A stretch of DNA of 64,000 nucleotides from UBA7067 sp051880615 (GCA_051880615.1 JBJEOH010000057.1:1-64000); one strand, 5' to 3'; shown: positions 52,662 to 62,001, counted from the first letter of the stretch. Translations and numbers: made by a program. The notes: a model not told the origin generated them from the letters alone.

Positions 52662-54080
52662 TCAGAATCGGAAATAAATAAACGGGTTATAAGATGCTGT
52701 TGCAAGGCTGAGAATACAAAGTCCGAATAAAAGCATCGTACCTACGCACGACACAACGCCAACGGCTGTTTGCATATTTCTGCCTCTCATATCCTGACCG
52801 ATTTTTCTGATTATCGGTGTTGACAGAATCGCCCCGATTGCGATAATCAAAAGCACATACGGCGTCAACGCTCCGAACACATTCATTGATACATCAGGAT
52901 TTACAGCAACAGTGCCGATAAACATATTTTTTATAACCATCAATCCCTGAGAAATTGTGTCGGCTCTGAAAATTACAAATGTCAGCAGAGTTACAAGCAG
53001 AGTATAGATATGTACAAGCGTCTTTGAAATAACACCCTTAGCCTTTTTAGCAGGTATTATACCGAAGTTCTCCATCAGCAGGAAGAAACCGTGAATAAGT
53101 CCCCATGCGACAAAGGTGAGATTAGCACCATGCCACAAGCCTGTAAGGAAGAAAACAATGCACTTATTAATGCTGGTACGCACCTTACCTTTTCGGTTGC
53201 CGCCGAGCGGAATATAAACATATTCCTTAAACCATGTTGAAACAGAAATATTCCATCTGCGCCAGAAATCAGTCATACCGCAGGCGGAGAACGGATAGTT
53301 GAAATTCTCCTTGAAATCAAATCCGAACATTTTTCCGAGACCGATAGCCATATCACTGTAGCCGCTGAAATCGAAAAAAATCTGAAGTGTGTAGCATATT
53401 GCCCCTATCCAAGCCGCAGGCAGGGTCATTGAGGAATCATTAAGCGCAAACACATTGTCAGCAAGCACTGCAACAGCGTTTGAGATTATAAGCTTTTTTG
53501 AAAGGCCGTAAATAAATCTCTTTATTCCGTACACCGTCTTATCAATCGAGTGTGTTCTGCAGCGGATCTGTGCAGCAACATCGGAAAACTTAATTATCGG
53601 TCCTGCTATAAGCTGCGGGAAGAACGAAATGTAAAGACAAATGTTCAGAATATTCTTCTCAATAAGCTTTGGATTCTTATACGCATCAATAACATATGAC
53701 ATAGCCTGGAAGGTAAAGAATGAAATTCCTATAGGCAATGATATCTGAGACACAGGAACCGATAAACCTGTTACAGAATTGAACAGCTGCGCAAGAAAGC
53801 CAAGATATTTAAAGACGACAAGAAGTGAAAGATTAATGATAATCGCTATTACTAAAATCGGTTTCTTAACACTCGGCTTGTCCATCATTCGTCCGCAGAC
53901 ATAATTTATGACTATCGAACAAAGCATAAGCAATACCGCAAACGGCTCACCGTAAGCATAGAAAAAAAGGCTTGTAATGGTTAATATTATATTTCTTAGT
54001 CGATTATTCCGAGACACAATATAGATAACATATGTCAGCGGAAAGAATGAAAATACAAATACCGTCGAACTGAATACCAT
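52662..54080 (-). CDS. MBOAT-family O-acyltransferase (AlgI/DltB-like)
   Basis: 472 residues, polytopic (about 10-12 TM segments), with the MBOAT core: FSGYSDMAIGLGKMFGFDF, NFNYPF, FWRRWNISVSTWFKEYVYIP and the invariant His in GLWHGANLTFVAWG. The RBS GGGGAT precedes ATG 54080. It lies 24 bases after a dockerin-transglutaminase gene and 14 before the AlgX-like gene. It moves acetyl groups to the outside for polymer acetylation. Confidence 0.93.
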   Translation of the reverse strand: MVFSSTVFVFSFFPLTYVIYIVSRNNRLRNIILTITSLFFYAYGEPFAVLLMLCSIVINYVCGRMMDKPSVKKPILVIAIIINLSLLVVFKYLGFLAQLFNSVTGLSVPVSQISLPIGISFFTFQAMSYVIDAYKNPKLIEKNILNICLYISFFPQLIAGPIIKFSDVAAQIRCRTHSIDKTVYGIKRFIYGLSKKLIISNAVAVLADNVFALNDSSMTLPAAWIGAICYTLQIFFDFSGYSDMAIGLGKMFGFDFKENFNYPFSACGMTDFWRRWNISVSTWFKEYVYIPLGGNRKGKVRTSINKCIVFFLTGLWHGANLTFVAWGLIHGFFLLMENFGIIPAKKAKGVISKTLVHIYTLLVTLLTFVIFRADTISQGLMVIKNMFIGTVAVNPDVSMNVFGALTPYVLLIIAIGAILSTPIIRKIGQDMRGRNMQTAVGVVSCVGTMLLFGLCILSLATASYNPFIYFRF

Positions 54081-54104
54081 TTTTTATCCCCAATGTATTA
54101 AAGA

Positions 54105-56033
54105 TTATTTCGCCGCGGGATATATACTTCTGTCCCATCCAAAATAAGGTGATATTGCAGAATCCTTAACAAGATAGAAGTTAGGCAATCCAATAACCGG
54201 CGTTGGATCAATATGACGCCAACCGTAAGACATTTTAATCATACACCAACGGTGCGGGCCGCCACCAGTGTAATAATCAACACCCTTAACATACTTCACT
54301 TCATATCCTGCTCTGTTAAGCATATAGTAAAGGATAGACGCGCGCTGATAACAAGCTCCGTATCTGAATTTAAGAATATGAACGCACATACTTTCAATGC
54401 TGCTTCCCTCTGACATTGAGCGATAACCCATTGATTTAGCAAAGTTGTATATCGTCTGTATGTCCTTGCCGTTGACAAAAAGCCAATCATCTATAACTAC
54501 AGGGAGTGTAGATTCTGAAATTGTCAGATAATTCGACTGGTTATTAAACGCCCTGTTATACACATAGCCGATTGTTCCGTTGTACTCAACCATATACCAG
54601 TTGCCGCTTTTTGAAATCTGGTTGAGCTTTGCGCCGGCACTGAAGTTTTTGAGCGTTTTGCTTGCCCACTTCGCTTCACTCATTATTGAAGAGCCCTTAA
54701 CCGTTGCAACATTCAGACTTGACGCAACCGCTATTGTACACTCAACCTTTTTGCCGTTATAGGTTGTTGCAGTAACCGTTGTAACTCCCGGCTTTACTCC
54801 GGTTACAAGTCCGCCTGCTTCTTTCACCATTGCTATGCTTGAATCTTTTACAGAATATTTTACCGAATAAGCACCCTCACCGTTTTTAAAGCTGCTGTTC
54901 AGGTCATATGTACCTCCCACCGCTACCGCAACACAGGTTTTGTTAAGATAAACCGCCGTCGGTACTTCCTTAACAGTTACTGTGCAGGTTGCCTTTACTC
55001 CATTATAGGCGGTTGCTGTTATTACTGCTGTTCCCGGATTTTCTGCCGTAACAAGTCCTCCGGCTGCCTTTACACTTGCTGATGTTGAATTGTTGCTTGT
55101 ATATATAATGCTGTACGCTCCCTCGCCTGTACCAAGCGAGCTGTTCAGATCATATGTTTCACCTACACCAAGCGTCAGTGAGGTTTTATTAAGGGTCATT
55201 GTTGTAGGAGCTTTCTTCACCGCTATTGAGCAGGAGGCTGTCGCTCCGTTGTGAGTAGTTATTTTAACTGTTGCTCCGCCGACTTTTAAGCCTGTTATCT
55301 CTCCTGTTGACGCATCAACCGTTACAATATCGGGATTGTTGCTTGTAAATACTGCATCTGATAAATCAGAGCCTGTGGGCGAGCTTTTTACTAATGTATA
55401 TTTCTCGCCGATTCCTATTGTCAACAATGTCTTGTCAAGCTCAACAGTGTCAGGCTCAGTCGGTCCTGTAGGTTCTGTAGGTGTTGTTACAGGCTCTGTC
55501 GGTACTGTCGGGTCTGTAGGTGTTGTTACCGGCTCAGTTGGCTCTGTCTGAGGCTGTGTCGGTGCTGTCGGGTCTGTCGGACTTGAAGGAGTGAAATATT
55601 TGCCTATTTCGCTTTCTTCGTCAAGAATCCCCAGCGTGTACTTCTGAAGCATTATGCTGTCGAGCAGATTAACCGCTCCATTTCGGTCAACATCACCGCA
55701 CTGCTTCTGAATGTCTGTAAAATCACTCATAGAAAGTGAAAACTTCTGCACCGCTATGGCGTCCAGAAGATTTACATTTCCATCAAAAGTTACATCACCC
55801 AAAGTATATTTGCCGTCAGAAACAGCTTCTGTCTGAGTTTCGGTTTGTGTTTCCTCTGCCTGAGTTTCTTCTGATTCTGCGATTGTCGGTTGCTCAGTTT
55901 CTGTTTCTGTTTGTGTCTGCACTTCAAGCTCATTCTCTTCTGCTCCGTCAAGTGCCGAGCCCAGCACCATTGACGATGTCGCCATAAGTGCGGCAAGTGT
56001 GCAGCACAGTGCTGCTTTTATAACTTTGTTCAA
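54105..56033 (-). CDS. Dockerin / Ig-like repeat / transglutaminase-like protein (paralogue 1)
   Basis: 642 residues. Signal peptide to about 26, Glu/Thr linker, a type I dockerin at 77-137 (GDVTFDGNVNLLDAI and GDVDRNGAVNLLDSI), a Thr/Pro linker, and three Big_2-like Ig repeats (about 196-275, 276-357, 358-440). Next come an SH3-like stretch (NWYMVEYNGTIGYVYNRAF) and a transglutaminase-like C-terminal domain with Cys561 (YGACYQRAS), His594 (GPHRW) and Asp609 (HIDPTP). The start is TTG 56033 with AAGGA upstream. Its likely role is a cross-linking or peptide-processing enzyme held on a scaffoldin. Confidence 0.9.
   Translation of the reverse strand: MNKVIKAALCCTLAALMATSSMVLGSALDGAEENELEVQTQTETETEQPTIAESEETQAEETQTETQTEAVSDGKYTLGDVTFDGNVNLLDAIAVQKFSLSMSDFTDIQKQCGDVDRNGAVNLLDSIMLQKYTLGILDEESEIGKYFTPSSPTDPTAPTQPQTEPTEPVTTPTDPTVPTEPVTTPTEPTGPTEPDTVELDKTLLTIGIGEKYTLVKSSPTGSDLSDAVFTSNNPDIVTVDASTGEITGLKVGGATVKITTHNGATASCSIAVKKAPTTMTLNKTSLTLGVGETYDLNSSLGTGEGAYSIIYTSNNSTSASVKAAGGLVTAENPGTAVITATAYNGVKATCTVTVKEVPTAVYLNKTCVAVAVGGTYDLNSSFKNGEGAYSVKYSVKDSSIAMVKEAGGLVTGVKPGVTTVTATTYNGKKVECTIAVASSLNVATVKGSSIMSEAKWASKTLKNFSAGAKLNQISKSGNWYMVEYNGTIGYVYNRAFNNQSNYLTISESTLPVVIDDWLFVNGKDIQTIYNFAKSMGYRSMSEGSSIESMCVHILKFRYGACYQRASILYYMLNRAGYEVKYVKGVDYYTGGGPHRWCMIKMSYGWRHIDPTPVIGLPNFYLVKDSAISPYFGWDRSIYPAAK
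54737..56008. repeat. 1.27-kb near-identical segment, copy 1
   Basis: Matches 56769-58040 at a constant offset of 2032 bases. The proteins are identical over this span. The match breaks inside the signal-peptide codons at one end and just after the third Ig repeat at the other. Confidence 0.85.
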
Positions 56034-56082
56034 TTCTTATCGTTCCTTAATATCAAATTCATTTGAAATACTATTCACTAAG

Positions 56083-58077
56083 TTATTTGCACTCCGGATA
56101 TGGATAATGCTTGTTTGTGCCAACCTTTTTACCCCATGTGAGAAATTTTTCCATATCACTGTCAAGTCCTCTGTAGTTTGAGTTGGTCTCTCCAAGATAA
56201 GAACGCAAACCCATCTCGATCACACCTGTCGGGTCAATATGGCGCCAACCGTACTCTGTTTTTGCAATAACCCAGTTATGCGGACTGTATCCTCTTGCGT
56301 AAATGTTACCGTCAGTGACACGCTGAGCCTCAAAGCCGGCTCTTGTTATCAAGTAATAATAAAGTGATGTTTTGTAGTAGCAAGAACCTCTTTTGTATTT
56401 CAATGCATACACGCTCATACTCTCAACACTTGTTCCGCAGTTCATAGACGAGTAATATATGCTGTCAGAAACATATTTATAAAGCTTTTCAAGCGATTTT
56501 CCATAAGTGAAGATCAAATCATCTGCAACAACAGGGAGAGTTGATTCACTGATTGTCAGGTAATTCGACTGGTTGTTGAAGGTTCTGTTGTAAACATAGC
56601 CAACAACTCCGCTATATTCAACCTGAACCCAGTTGCCTGTTTTTGAAATCTGGTTAAGTTTTGCACCGGCGCTGAAGCTTTTAAGCGTCTTACTTGCCCA
56701 TTTGGGCTCTCTTACAATCACTGAGCCTGCAACCGATGAAACATTCATCTTTGTTGCTACCGCAATAGTACACTCAACCTTTTTGCCGTTATAGGTTGTT
56801 GCAGTAACCGTTGTAACTCCCGGCTTTACTCCGGTTACAAGTCCGCCTGCTTCTTTCACCATTGCTATGCTTGAATCTTTTACAGAATATTTTACCGAAT
56901 AAGCACCCTCACCGTTTTTAAAGCTGCTGTTCAGGTCATATGTACCTCCCACCGCTACCGCAACACAGGTTTTGTTAAGATAAACCGCCGTCGGTACTTC
57001 CTTAACAGTTACTGTGCAGGTTGCCTTTACTCCATTATAGGCGGTTGCTGTTATTACTGCTGTTCCCGGATTTTCTGCCGTAACAAGTCCTCCGGCTGCC
57101 TTTACACTTGCTGATGTTGAATTGTTGCTTGTATATATAATGCTGTACGCTCCCTCGCCTGTACCAAGCGAGCTGTTCAGATCATATGTTTCACCTACAC
57201 CAAGCGTCAGTGAGGTTTTATTAAGGGTCATTGTTGTAGGAGCTTTCTTCACCGCTATTGAGCAGGAGGCTGTCGCTCCGTTGTGAGTAGTTATTTTAAC
57301 TGTTGCTCCGCCGACTTTTAAGCCTGTTATCTCTCCTGTTGACGCATCAACCGTTACAATATCGGGATTGTTGCTTGTAAATACTGCATCTGATAAATCA
57401 GAGCCTGTGGGCGAGCTTTTTACTAATGTATATTTCTCGCCGATTCCTATTGTCAACAATGTCTTGTCAAGCTCAACAGTGTCAGGCTCAGTCGGTCCTG
57501 TAGGTTCTGTAGGTGTTGTTACAGGCTCTGTCGGTACTGTCGGGTCTGTAGGTGTTGTTACCGGCTCAGTTGGCTCTGTCTGAGGCTGTGTCGGTGCTGT
57601 CGGGTCTGTCGGACTTGAAGGAGTGAAATATTTGCCTATTTCGCTTTCTTCGTCAAGAATCCCCAGCGTGTACTTCTGAAGCATTATGCTGTCGAGCAGA
57701 TTAACCGCTCCATTTCGGTCAACATCACCGCACTGCTTCTGAATGTCTGTAAAATCACTCATAGAAAGTGAAAACTTCTGCACCGCTATGGCGTCCAGAA
57801 GATTTACATTTCCATCAAAAGTTACATCACCCAAAGTATATTTGCCGTCAGAAACAGCTTCTGTCTGAGTTTCGGTTTGTGTTTCCTCTGCCTGAGTTTC
57901 TTCTGATTCTGCGATTGTCGGTTGCTCAGTTTCTGTTTCTGTTTGTGTCTGCACTTCAAGCTCATTCTCTTCTGCTCCGTCAAGTGCCGAGCCCAGCACC
58001 ATTGACGATGTCGCCATAAGTGCGGCAAGTGTGCAGCACAATCCGTCTCTAATAATTTTTCTGATTAAATTATTCAT
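56083..58077 (-). CDS. Dockerin / Ig-like repeat / transglutaminase-like protein (paralogue 2)
   Basis: 664 residues. The dockerin, linkers and Ig repeats are identical to paralogue 1. The signal peptide start (MNNLIRKIIRDGLC) and the catalytic C-terminus differ. Triad: Cys566 (RGSCYYK), His600 (SPHNW), Asp615 (HIDPTG). The N-terminal half of the catalytic part carries the same SH3-like YVYNRTFNNQSNYLTISEST motif. ATG 58077 follows GGAGGG. The conserved scaffold with a diverged enzyme implies the same docking site but a different substrate. Confidence 0.9.
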   Translation of the reverse strand: MNNLIRKIIRDGLCCTLAALMATSSMVLGSALDGAEENELEVQTQTETETEQPTIAESEETQAEETQTETQTEAVSDGKYTLGDVTFDGNVNLLDAIAVQKFSLSMSDFTDIQKQCGDVDRNGAVNLLDSIMLQKYTLGILDEESEIGKYFTPSSPTDPTAPTQPQTEPTEPVTTPTDPTVPTEPVTTPTEPTGPTEPDTVELDKTLLTIGIGEKYTLVKSSPTGSDLSDAVFTSNNPDIVTVDASTGEITGLKVGGATVKITTHNGATASCSIAVKKAPTTMTLNKTSLTLGVGETYDLNSSLGTGEGAYSIIYTSNNSTSASVKAAGGLVTAENPGTAVITATAYNGVKATCTVTVKEVPTAVYLNKTCVAVAVGGTYDLNSSFKNGEGAYSVKYSVKDSSIAMVKEAGGLVTGVKPGVTTVTATTYNGKKVECTIAVATKMNVSSVAGSVIVREPKWASKTLKSFSAGAKLNQISKTGNWVQVEYSGVVGYVYNRTFNNQSNYLTISESTLPVVADDLIFTYGKSLEKLYKYVSDSIYYSSMNCGTSVESMSVYALKYKRGSCYYKTSLYYYLITRAGFEAQRVTDGNIYARGYSPHNWVIAKTEYGWRHIDPTGVIEMGLRSYLGETNSNYRGLDSDMEKFLTWGKKVGTNKHYPYPECK
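56769..58040. repeat. 1.27-kb near-identical segment, copy 2
   Basis: The counterpart of 54737-56008. Recent tandem duplication or gene conversion is the simplest explanation. Confidence 0.85.
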
Positions 58078-58098
58078 TTTTATCCCTCCAAGTTATAT

Positions 58099-60225
58099 TT
58101 AATATAACATAGCTCCTGCAAAAAGGTATTTAGTGTTACTCCAATCGGAACAGTACTCGAATTTTTGCGTATGTAATCTGTAATCGTTCCAAGACAAGAC
58201 TTTCGACATAGGAACAAGCTCTACGCAAATAGCCGGCTTTTTGAAATAATCTCTGAACCAATTGGAAAATGTTCCGCCATAATTTGCTTCATCATAACCA
58301 GCGTCAAACAAGGGTAAACCGCTGGAATTTGACACCTTGGATGCAAAGCTATAATCATTAGGAATAACGCCTGTATGATTTGCGCGCCAATAGATACCAC
58401 CACTTAAAATATGTATATCAATACCCCATTCAAATTTGTTTGATTTACATAAATTCATTATTGCCTGAGTTTCCGGCTCGCTTCCCGGATTCGTACCTTT
58501 ATTGCTTATACTGTTTTTTTCTCCGCTGCGAGAATCATACCAACCATATGGGAAATTCCTGTTAATATTTACATTACGAGCGTTGCCCTTATATTGCCCT
58601 CTAACCAAGTTTGGAAAGTTAAAGGTAGGGTTCTCTCCGCTGTTGCAAATATCAAGTCCATCAGGATTGCAACACGGTATAATATACAATGTATATTTAT
58701 TCAATAAAGATTTTATATTGTAGCTTCCCAGCATACCGCTTGATGAATAATATGTTTTAGCATACTCTGCAATCGAACGCAAAGTAAAGTTTACTGCTAA
58801 ATCCTCTCTTGAATGACAACCTGCATATATAAACCCTTTCTTGCTGCCAAATCCCATCTTTACAAGGGATATATCCTTTCCCTTAATCGATTTCCCCACC
58901 GAAGAAACCTTGAGCAACTCAGGATACATTTTACTAAGGCAATTTATTTCATCTCGAACCATCTTAGAAGTATGATTTACATTGAAATTAATTACAGGTA
59001 CATTCACAACACAATTTACTTTTTTCCCATTATAGGTTGTTGCAGTAATGGTCGCTGTTCCCGGATAATTTGCTGTTACGATACCTCCCGCAACTTTTAC
59101 ATCAGCTACCTTCGTATTGTTGCTTGAATAAACAATACTATGGGCCGCCTGACCACTCGGCAATGAACTGTTAAGGTCAAATGTACTACCAACAGTCATT
59201 GTCAACTTAGTCTTATTAAGACTTACAGAGGTTGGAGCATTTTTAACAGTAATATTACAAGAGACCTTTTTTCCGTTATATGCAGTTGCGGTAACAATGG
59301 CATTTCCAACATTATTAGCTGTTACAATACCCCCCGCAGCTTTTACACTTACTATTGAAGTATTACTGCTGGAATATAAGATGCTGTACGCTCCCTCACC
59401 GGTGCCAAGTGAGCTATCAAGATCGTATTTCTCGCCTACCCCAAGAGTCAATGAAGTTTTATTAAGGCTCATTGTTGTAGGAGCTTTCTTCACCGCAATC
59501 GAGCAGAAGGCTGTTGCTCCGTTGCGAGTGGTAATTGTGATTACAGCACCACCAACCTTTAATCCTGTGACCTCACCGGTAGACGCATCTACTTTTACAA
59601 CATCAGGGTTATTGCTTGTAAATACTGCATTCGAAATGTCAGACCCTGTAGGCGAGCTTTTTTCCAAAGTGTACTTTTCGCCAACACCTATCGTCAAAGA
59701 AGTCTTGTTAAGCTCAACAGTATCAGGATCAGTCGGATCTTTCGGCACTGTTATTGGTTCAGTCGGTGTTGTTTCAGGGGCAGTCGGCTGGGTCTGCGGC
59801 TGGGTCGGTGTTGTTTCAGGGTCGGTCGGAATTGCAGGAGTAAAATATTTACCTACTTGGCTCTCTTGACCTAACATACCCAACACATACTTCTGAATCA
59901 TTATACTGTCCAGCAGATTTACTGTTTCATTTTTGTCAACATCGCCGCACTGCTTCTGAATTTCCGTGAGATCAATCATAGAAAGTGATAATTTCTGTAT
60001 TGCTATGGCGTCCAGAAGATTTACATTTCCATCAGAAGTTACATCACCCAAAATATATTTGCCGCCAGAGTCAGCTTCTGTCTGAGTTTTAACCTCTGTT
60101 TGTATCTGCACTTCAATCTCATTTTCTTCTGCTCCGTCTAAGGCCGTGACTATTGCCATTGACGATGCTGCCATAAATGCGGCAAGTATACAGCATAACA
60201 ATGTTTTCATAGTTTTATTAGACAT
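58099..60225 (-). CDS. Dockerin / Ig-like repeat / M14 zinc carboxypeptidase
   Basis: 708 residues. Signal peptide, dockerin at 58-118 (GDVTSDGNVNLLDAI and GDVDKNETVNLLDSI), a Thr/Pro linker, three Big_2-like repeats, and an M14 domain from about 413. The zinc site is His471 and Glu474 (GCHSRED) and His605 (IDIHILSGG). Arg556 (NINRNFPYGW) and the catalytic Glu669 (AICVELVP) are present. First in the operon and related in its N-terminal half to the two transglutaminase-like proteins. It probably trims peptides in the wall or on proteins bound to the scaffold. Confidence 0.92.
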   Translation of the reverse strand: MSNKTMKTLLCCILAAFMAASSMAIVTALDGAEENEIEVQIQTEVKTQTEADSGGKYILGDVTSDGNVNLLDAIAIQKLSLSMIDLTEIQKQCGDVDKNETVNLLDSIMIQKYVLGMLGQESQVGKYFTPAIPTDPETTPTQPQTQPTAPETTPTEPITVPKDPTDPDTVELNKTSLTIGVGEKYTLEKSSPTGSDISNAVFTSNNPDVVKVDASTGEVTGLKVGGAVITITTRNGATAFCSIAVKKAPTTMSLNKTSLTLGVGEKYDLDSSLGTGEGAYSILYSSSNTSIVSVKAAGGIVTANNVGNAIVTATAYNGKKVSCNITVKNAPTSVSLNKTKLTMTVGSTFDLNSSLPSGQAAHSIVYSSNNTKVADVKVAGGIVTANYPGTATITATTYNGKKVNCVVNVPVINFNVNHTSKMVRDEINCLSKMYPELLKVSSVGKSIKGKDISLVKMGFGSKKGFIYAGCHSREDLAVNFTLRSIAEYAKTYYSSSGMLGSYNIKSLLNKYTLYIIPCCNPDGLDICNSGENPTFNFPNLVRGQYKGNARNVNINRNFPYGWYDSRSGEKNSISNKGTNPGSEPETQAIMNLCKSNKFEWGIDIHILSGGIYWRANHTGVIPNDYSFASKVSNSSGLPLFDAGYDEANYGGTFSNWFRDYFKKPAICVELVPMSKVLSWNDYRLHTQKFEYCSDWSNTKYLFAGAMLY

Positions 60226-60668
60226 TTTTCATTTATGTCTCCTTTTTCATTTATGTATTCGTATTATAAGTCAACTACACCTACCGATACGACTTCAGAA
60301 ATTTTAAGTTCGTTGCGATTACTAAAAGCCGATAATCCATCAAGCCATCATTTTAATAATACGAATCTATATACAGTTAACTTTATATAGATTAATATCA
60401 GAGTACACTTTTGTAACATTATCCGCATTAACATTTATCGGTATTTTTCTTTCACATTTTTGAAAGCCTAACAAATTTCATAGTCTCTACCAATTTATAT
60501 CATTGTAAAAAATTGATCATTTTCATATTTTATGTAAATTATATTCGTATTCTCGTTTATTGTCAATCTTTTTAGCAATAAATAAACGATAACTCGTTTA
60601 TTTATTGCTAAAAAAACAGATACTTATTATTGTATCTTACTCAAGAATTTCATTAAGTTGTTTTCTAT
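60226..60668. other. AT-rich intergenic region upstream of the surface-enzyme operon
   Basis: 443 bases, very AT-rich, that must hold the promoter of the six-gene operon. It contains the 21-bp inverted repeat at 60569-60614. I did not find a strong -35/-10 pair. Confidence 0.4.
60569..60614. promoter_or_regulatory. Perfect 21-bp inverted repeat with a 4-base loop
   Basis: The arms are TTTTTAGCAATAAATAAACG-A and its complement. A partial third copy of the inner arm (TCGTTTATTG) lies 15 bases to the left at about 60553-60562. The flanks are AT-rich without a U-tract, so it may be an operator rather than a terminator. Confidence 0.55.
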
Positions 60669-60669
60669 A

Positions 60670-60891
60670 TTATTGACTTAATTTATTAAACACAGTTTTA
60701 AATGGAATTCCGGGAAAGAGTTCATTGTTAATAGTCATAGCTTCATTAATATCAAACGGTATCTCACCTTTAAGCTTTAATTCACAAATTAAAGGCGGTA
60801 CATCAATCAGGCTTGATATTTTTTCTTTTGTCAATTTTCCATTTTCTATTTTTTCGGCAAGAAACGGATATACATAATGATGATCACTCAC
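60670..60891 (-). CDS. Small regulator-like protein, divergent to the XRE gene
   Basis: 73 residues. Start GTG 60891 with AGGAGGAG upstream. The segment GKLTKEKISSLIDVPPLI may be a short helix-turn-helix, but it is not diagnostic. It has its own promoter (TTGACG-17-TAAAAT) and faces the XRE gene. This arrangement resembles phage-type Cro/CI pairs. Family not recognised. Confidence 0.55.
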   Translation of the reverse strand: MSDHHYVYPFLAEKIENGKLTKEKISSLIDVPPLICELKLKGEIPFDINEAMTINNELFPGIPFKTVFNKLSQ

Positions 60892-60923
60892 CTATATCTC
60901 CTCCTATCTGTTTTATTCTAATA

Positions 60924-60952
60924 AATTTTACACTAACTTTTATTATTCGTCA
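60924..60952 (-). promoter_or_regulatory. Promoter of the 73-residue gene
   Basis: TTGACG (60947-60952), 17-base spacer, TAAAAT (60924-60929) on the minus strand. Confidence 0.6.
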
Positions 60953-60990
60953 ATATTGTTATTAATTTGAAGATATTAAACTGTAATTCA

Positions 60991-61018
60991 TTGATTATTC
61001 TGAAAAAAATGATATAAT
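60991..61018 (+). promoter_or_regulatory. Promoter of the XRE gene
   Basis: TTGATT (60991-60996), 16-base spacer, TATAAT (61013-61018), 19 bases before the ATG. Confidence 0.6.
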
Positions 61019-61037
61019 AATAAAAAAGGAGAGAGCA

Positions 61038-61403
61038 ATGAAAAGTAAAGATTATGCTAAAATATCATCTGACAACATTCGTTTGTTAATTATTCAGCAT
61101 GAAATATCGATAAGACAGTTAGCTGAAATAATAGGTGTCGCTCCAACTACACTGAATGACTCGTTAAAAAGCAAAAAAGGAGTTGCCATTGACTCGCTTA
61201 TTCGGATTGCTGACTATTTTAACTTAACGGTAAACGATTTATGTGATTCTGATTTTTTCCGGAATAACCCTGCAAGCAGCTCAAAATCAAACTATTTCTT
61301 TATACAGAAATTTAATTCCCTTGATGATTACGGTAAAGAACTTGTATCATTAGTAATCGACAAGGAACTTGAACGCGTAACAGAACAAAACAGCAATTTC
61401 TAA
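61038..61403 (+). CDS. XRE-family transcriptional regulator
   Basis: 121 residues with an N-terminal Cro/CI HTH: IRQLAEIIGVAPTTLNDSLK (about 31-50) and IADYFNLTVNDLC. The C-terminal half is a short helical tail. The RBS AAAGGAGAG precedes ATG 61038. It probably regulates itself and the divergent gene. The targets could include the inverted repeats nearby. Confidence 0.9.
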   Translation: MKSKDYAKISSDNIRLLIIQHEISIRQLAEIIGVAPTTLNDSLKSKKGVAIDSLIRIADYFNLTVNDLCDSDFFRNNPASSSKSNYFFIQKFNSLDDYGKELVSLVIDKELERVTEQNSNF

Positions 61404-61469
61404 AGCTTGCAGTCACCTTTTTAAAGCACATAAATCCCACTTTTGTCTAACATTCACCATAATTACAGA

Positions 61470-61631
61470 AAGTCAAGCAAGCCGCATAAGGTCATTCAAA
61501 ATCAAGTGCCTTACCGACGCTTCATTCCCGAAAATCATTATCCGTGATGGCATCTTAAAATGCGGTATGATGATAATGAAATTCTCAATATCGGAATAAC
61601 AGATTTTCTTCTTGACGATTCTATCGTCTAA
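61470..61631 (+). pseudogene. Gene fragment with internal stop
   Basis: The frame reads KPHKVIQNQVPYRRFIPENH, YP, stop, then WHLKMRYDDNEILNIGITDF, LLDDSIV to TAA. The YDDNEILNIGITDFLLDDSIV stretch matches in spacing YNDDGILVMSIFDFLLNKTVW of the fragment at 61985-62293 on the other strand. Confidence 0.35.
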
Positions 61632-61723
61632 TCTTCAGTCGGGTAACAGACTATTCATTAGTTGAACAGCCTGCCTCTCATTCATCAGGCATATTTAAAT
61701 CTTAAAGTTTGGCAAATCTATAA

Positions 61724-61864
61724 AAGGTCGGGCATCTGTCACACAGAATTACCCGACCTTAACTTATTGGTTTGTTTTCAATTATCATTGGTTAACAAAT
61801 TCCTTTATTCGCTTGATTTGCTTCTTTATTATGTTTTTATCTTATCAAACCGACTATGATAAGA
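61724..61864 (-). other. Small RNA/peptide cassette B (partial copy of 35.85-36.08 kb)
   Basis: Keeps the terminator hairpin (61724-61760), the 9-codon MIIENKPIS ORF (61759-61788) and the inverted repeat TCTTATCA/TGATAAGA (61840-61864). The roughly 90 bases that carry the 17-codon ORF in copy A are missing. Confidence 0.5.
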
Positions 61865-61951
61865 CACGGACAAAATCAAGGGAAATTTAAAAATCTCTTT
61901 TGTAATTTTCAAATTTCTCTTTCGCATTTTAAAACAAATTCAAATCTCTTT

Positions 61952-62001
61952 CAGCGGAAATAAACAACAAAATTCTGCCCTTTTTCAGGCAGTTGAGGAA
62001 G
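61952..62001. repeat. AATAAACAACAAA direct repeat, right copy
   Basis: CAGCGGAAATAAACAACAAA followed by a CTGCCCTTTTTCAGGCAG-type run. Same orientation as 30461-30522. The two copies bracket 31.4 kb. Confidence 0.55.

Noticed and set aside
61662..61859. 65-codon + ORF over cassette B
   Set aside because: It runs antisense through a terminator hairpin and the conserved inverted repeat, and has no RBS.
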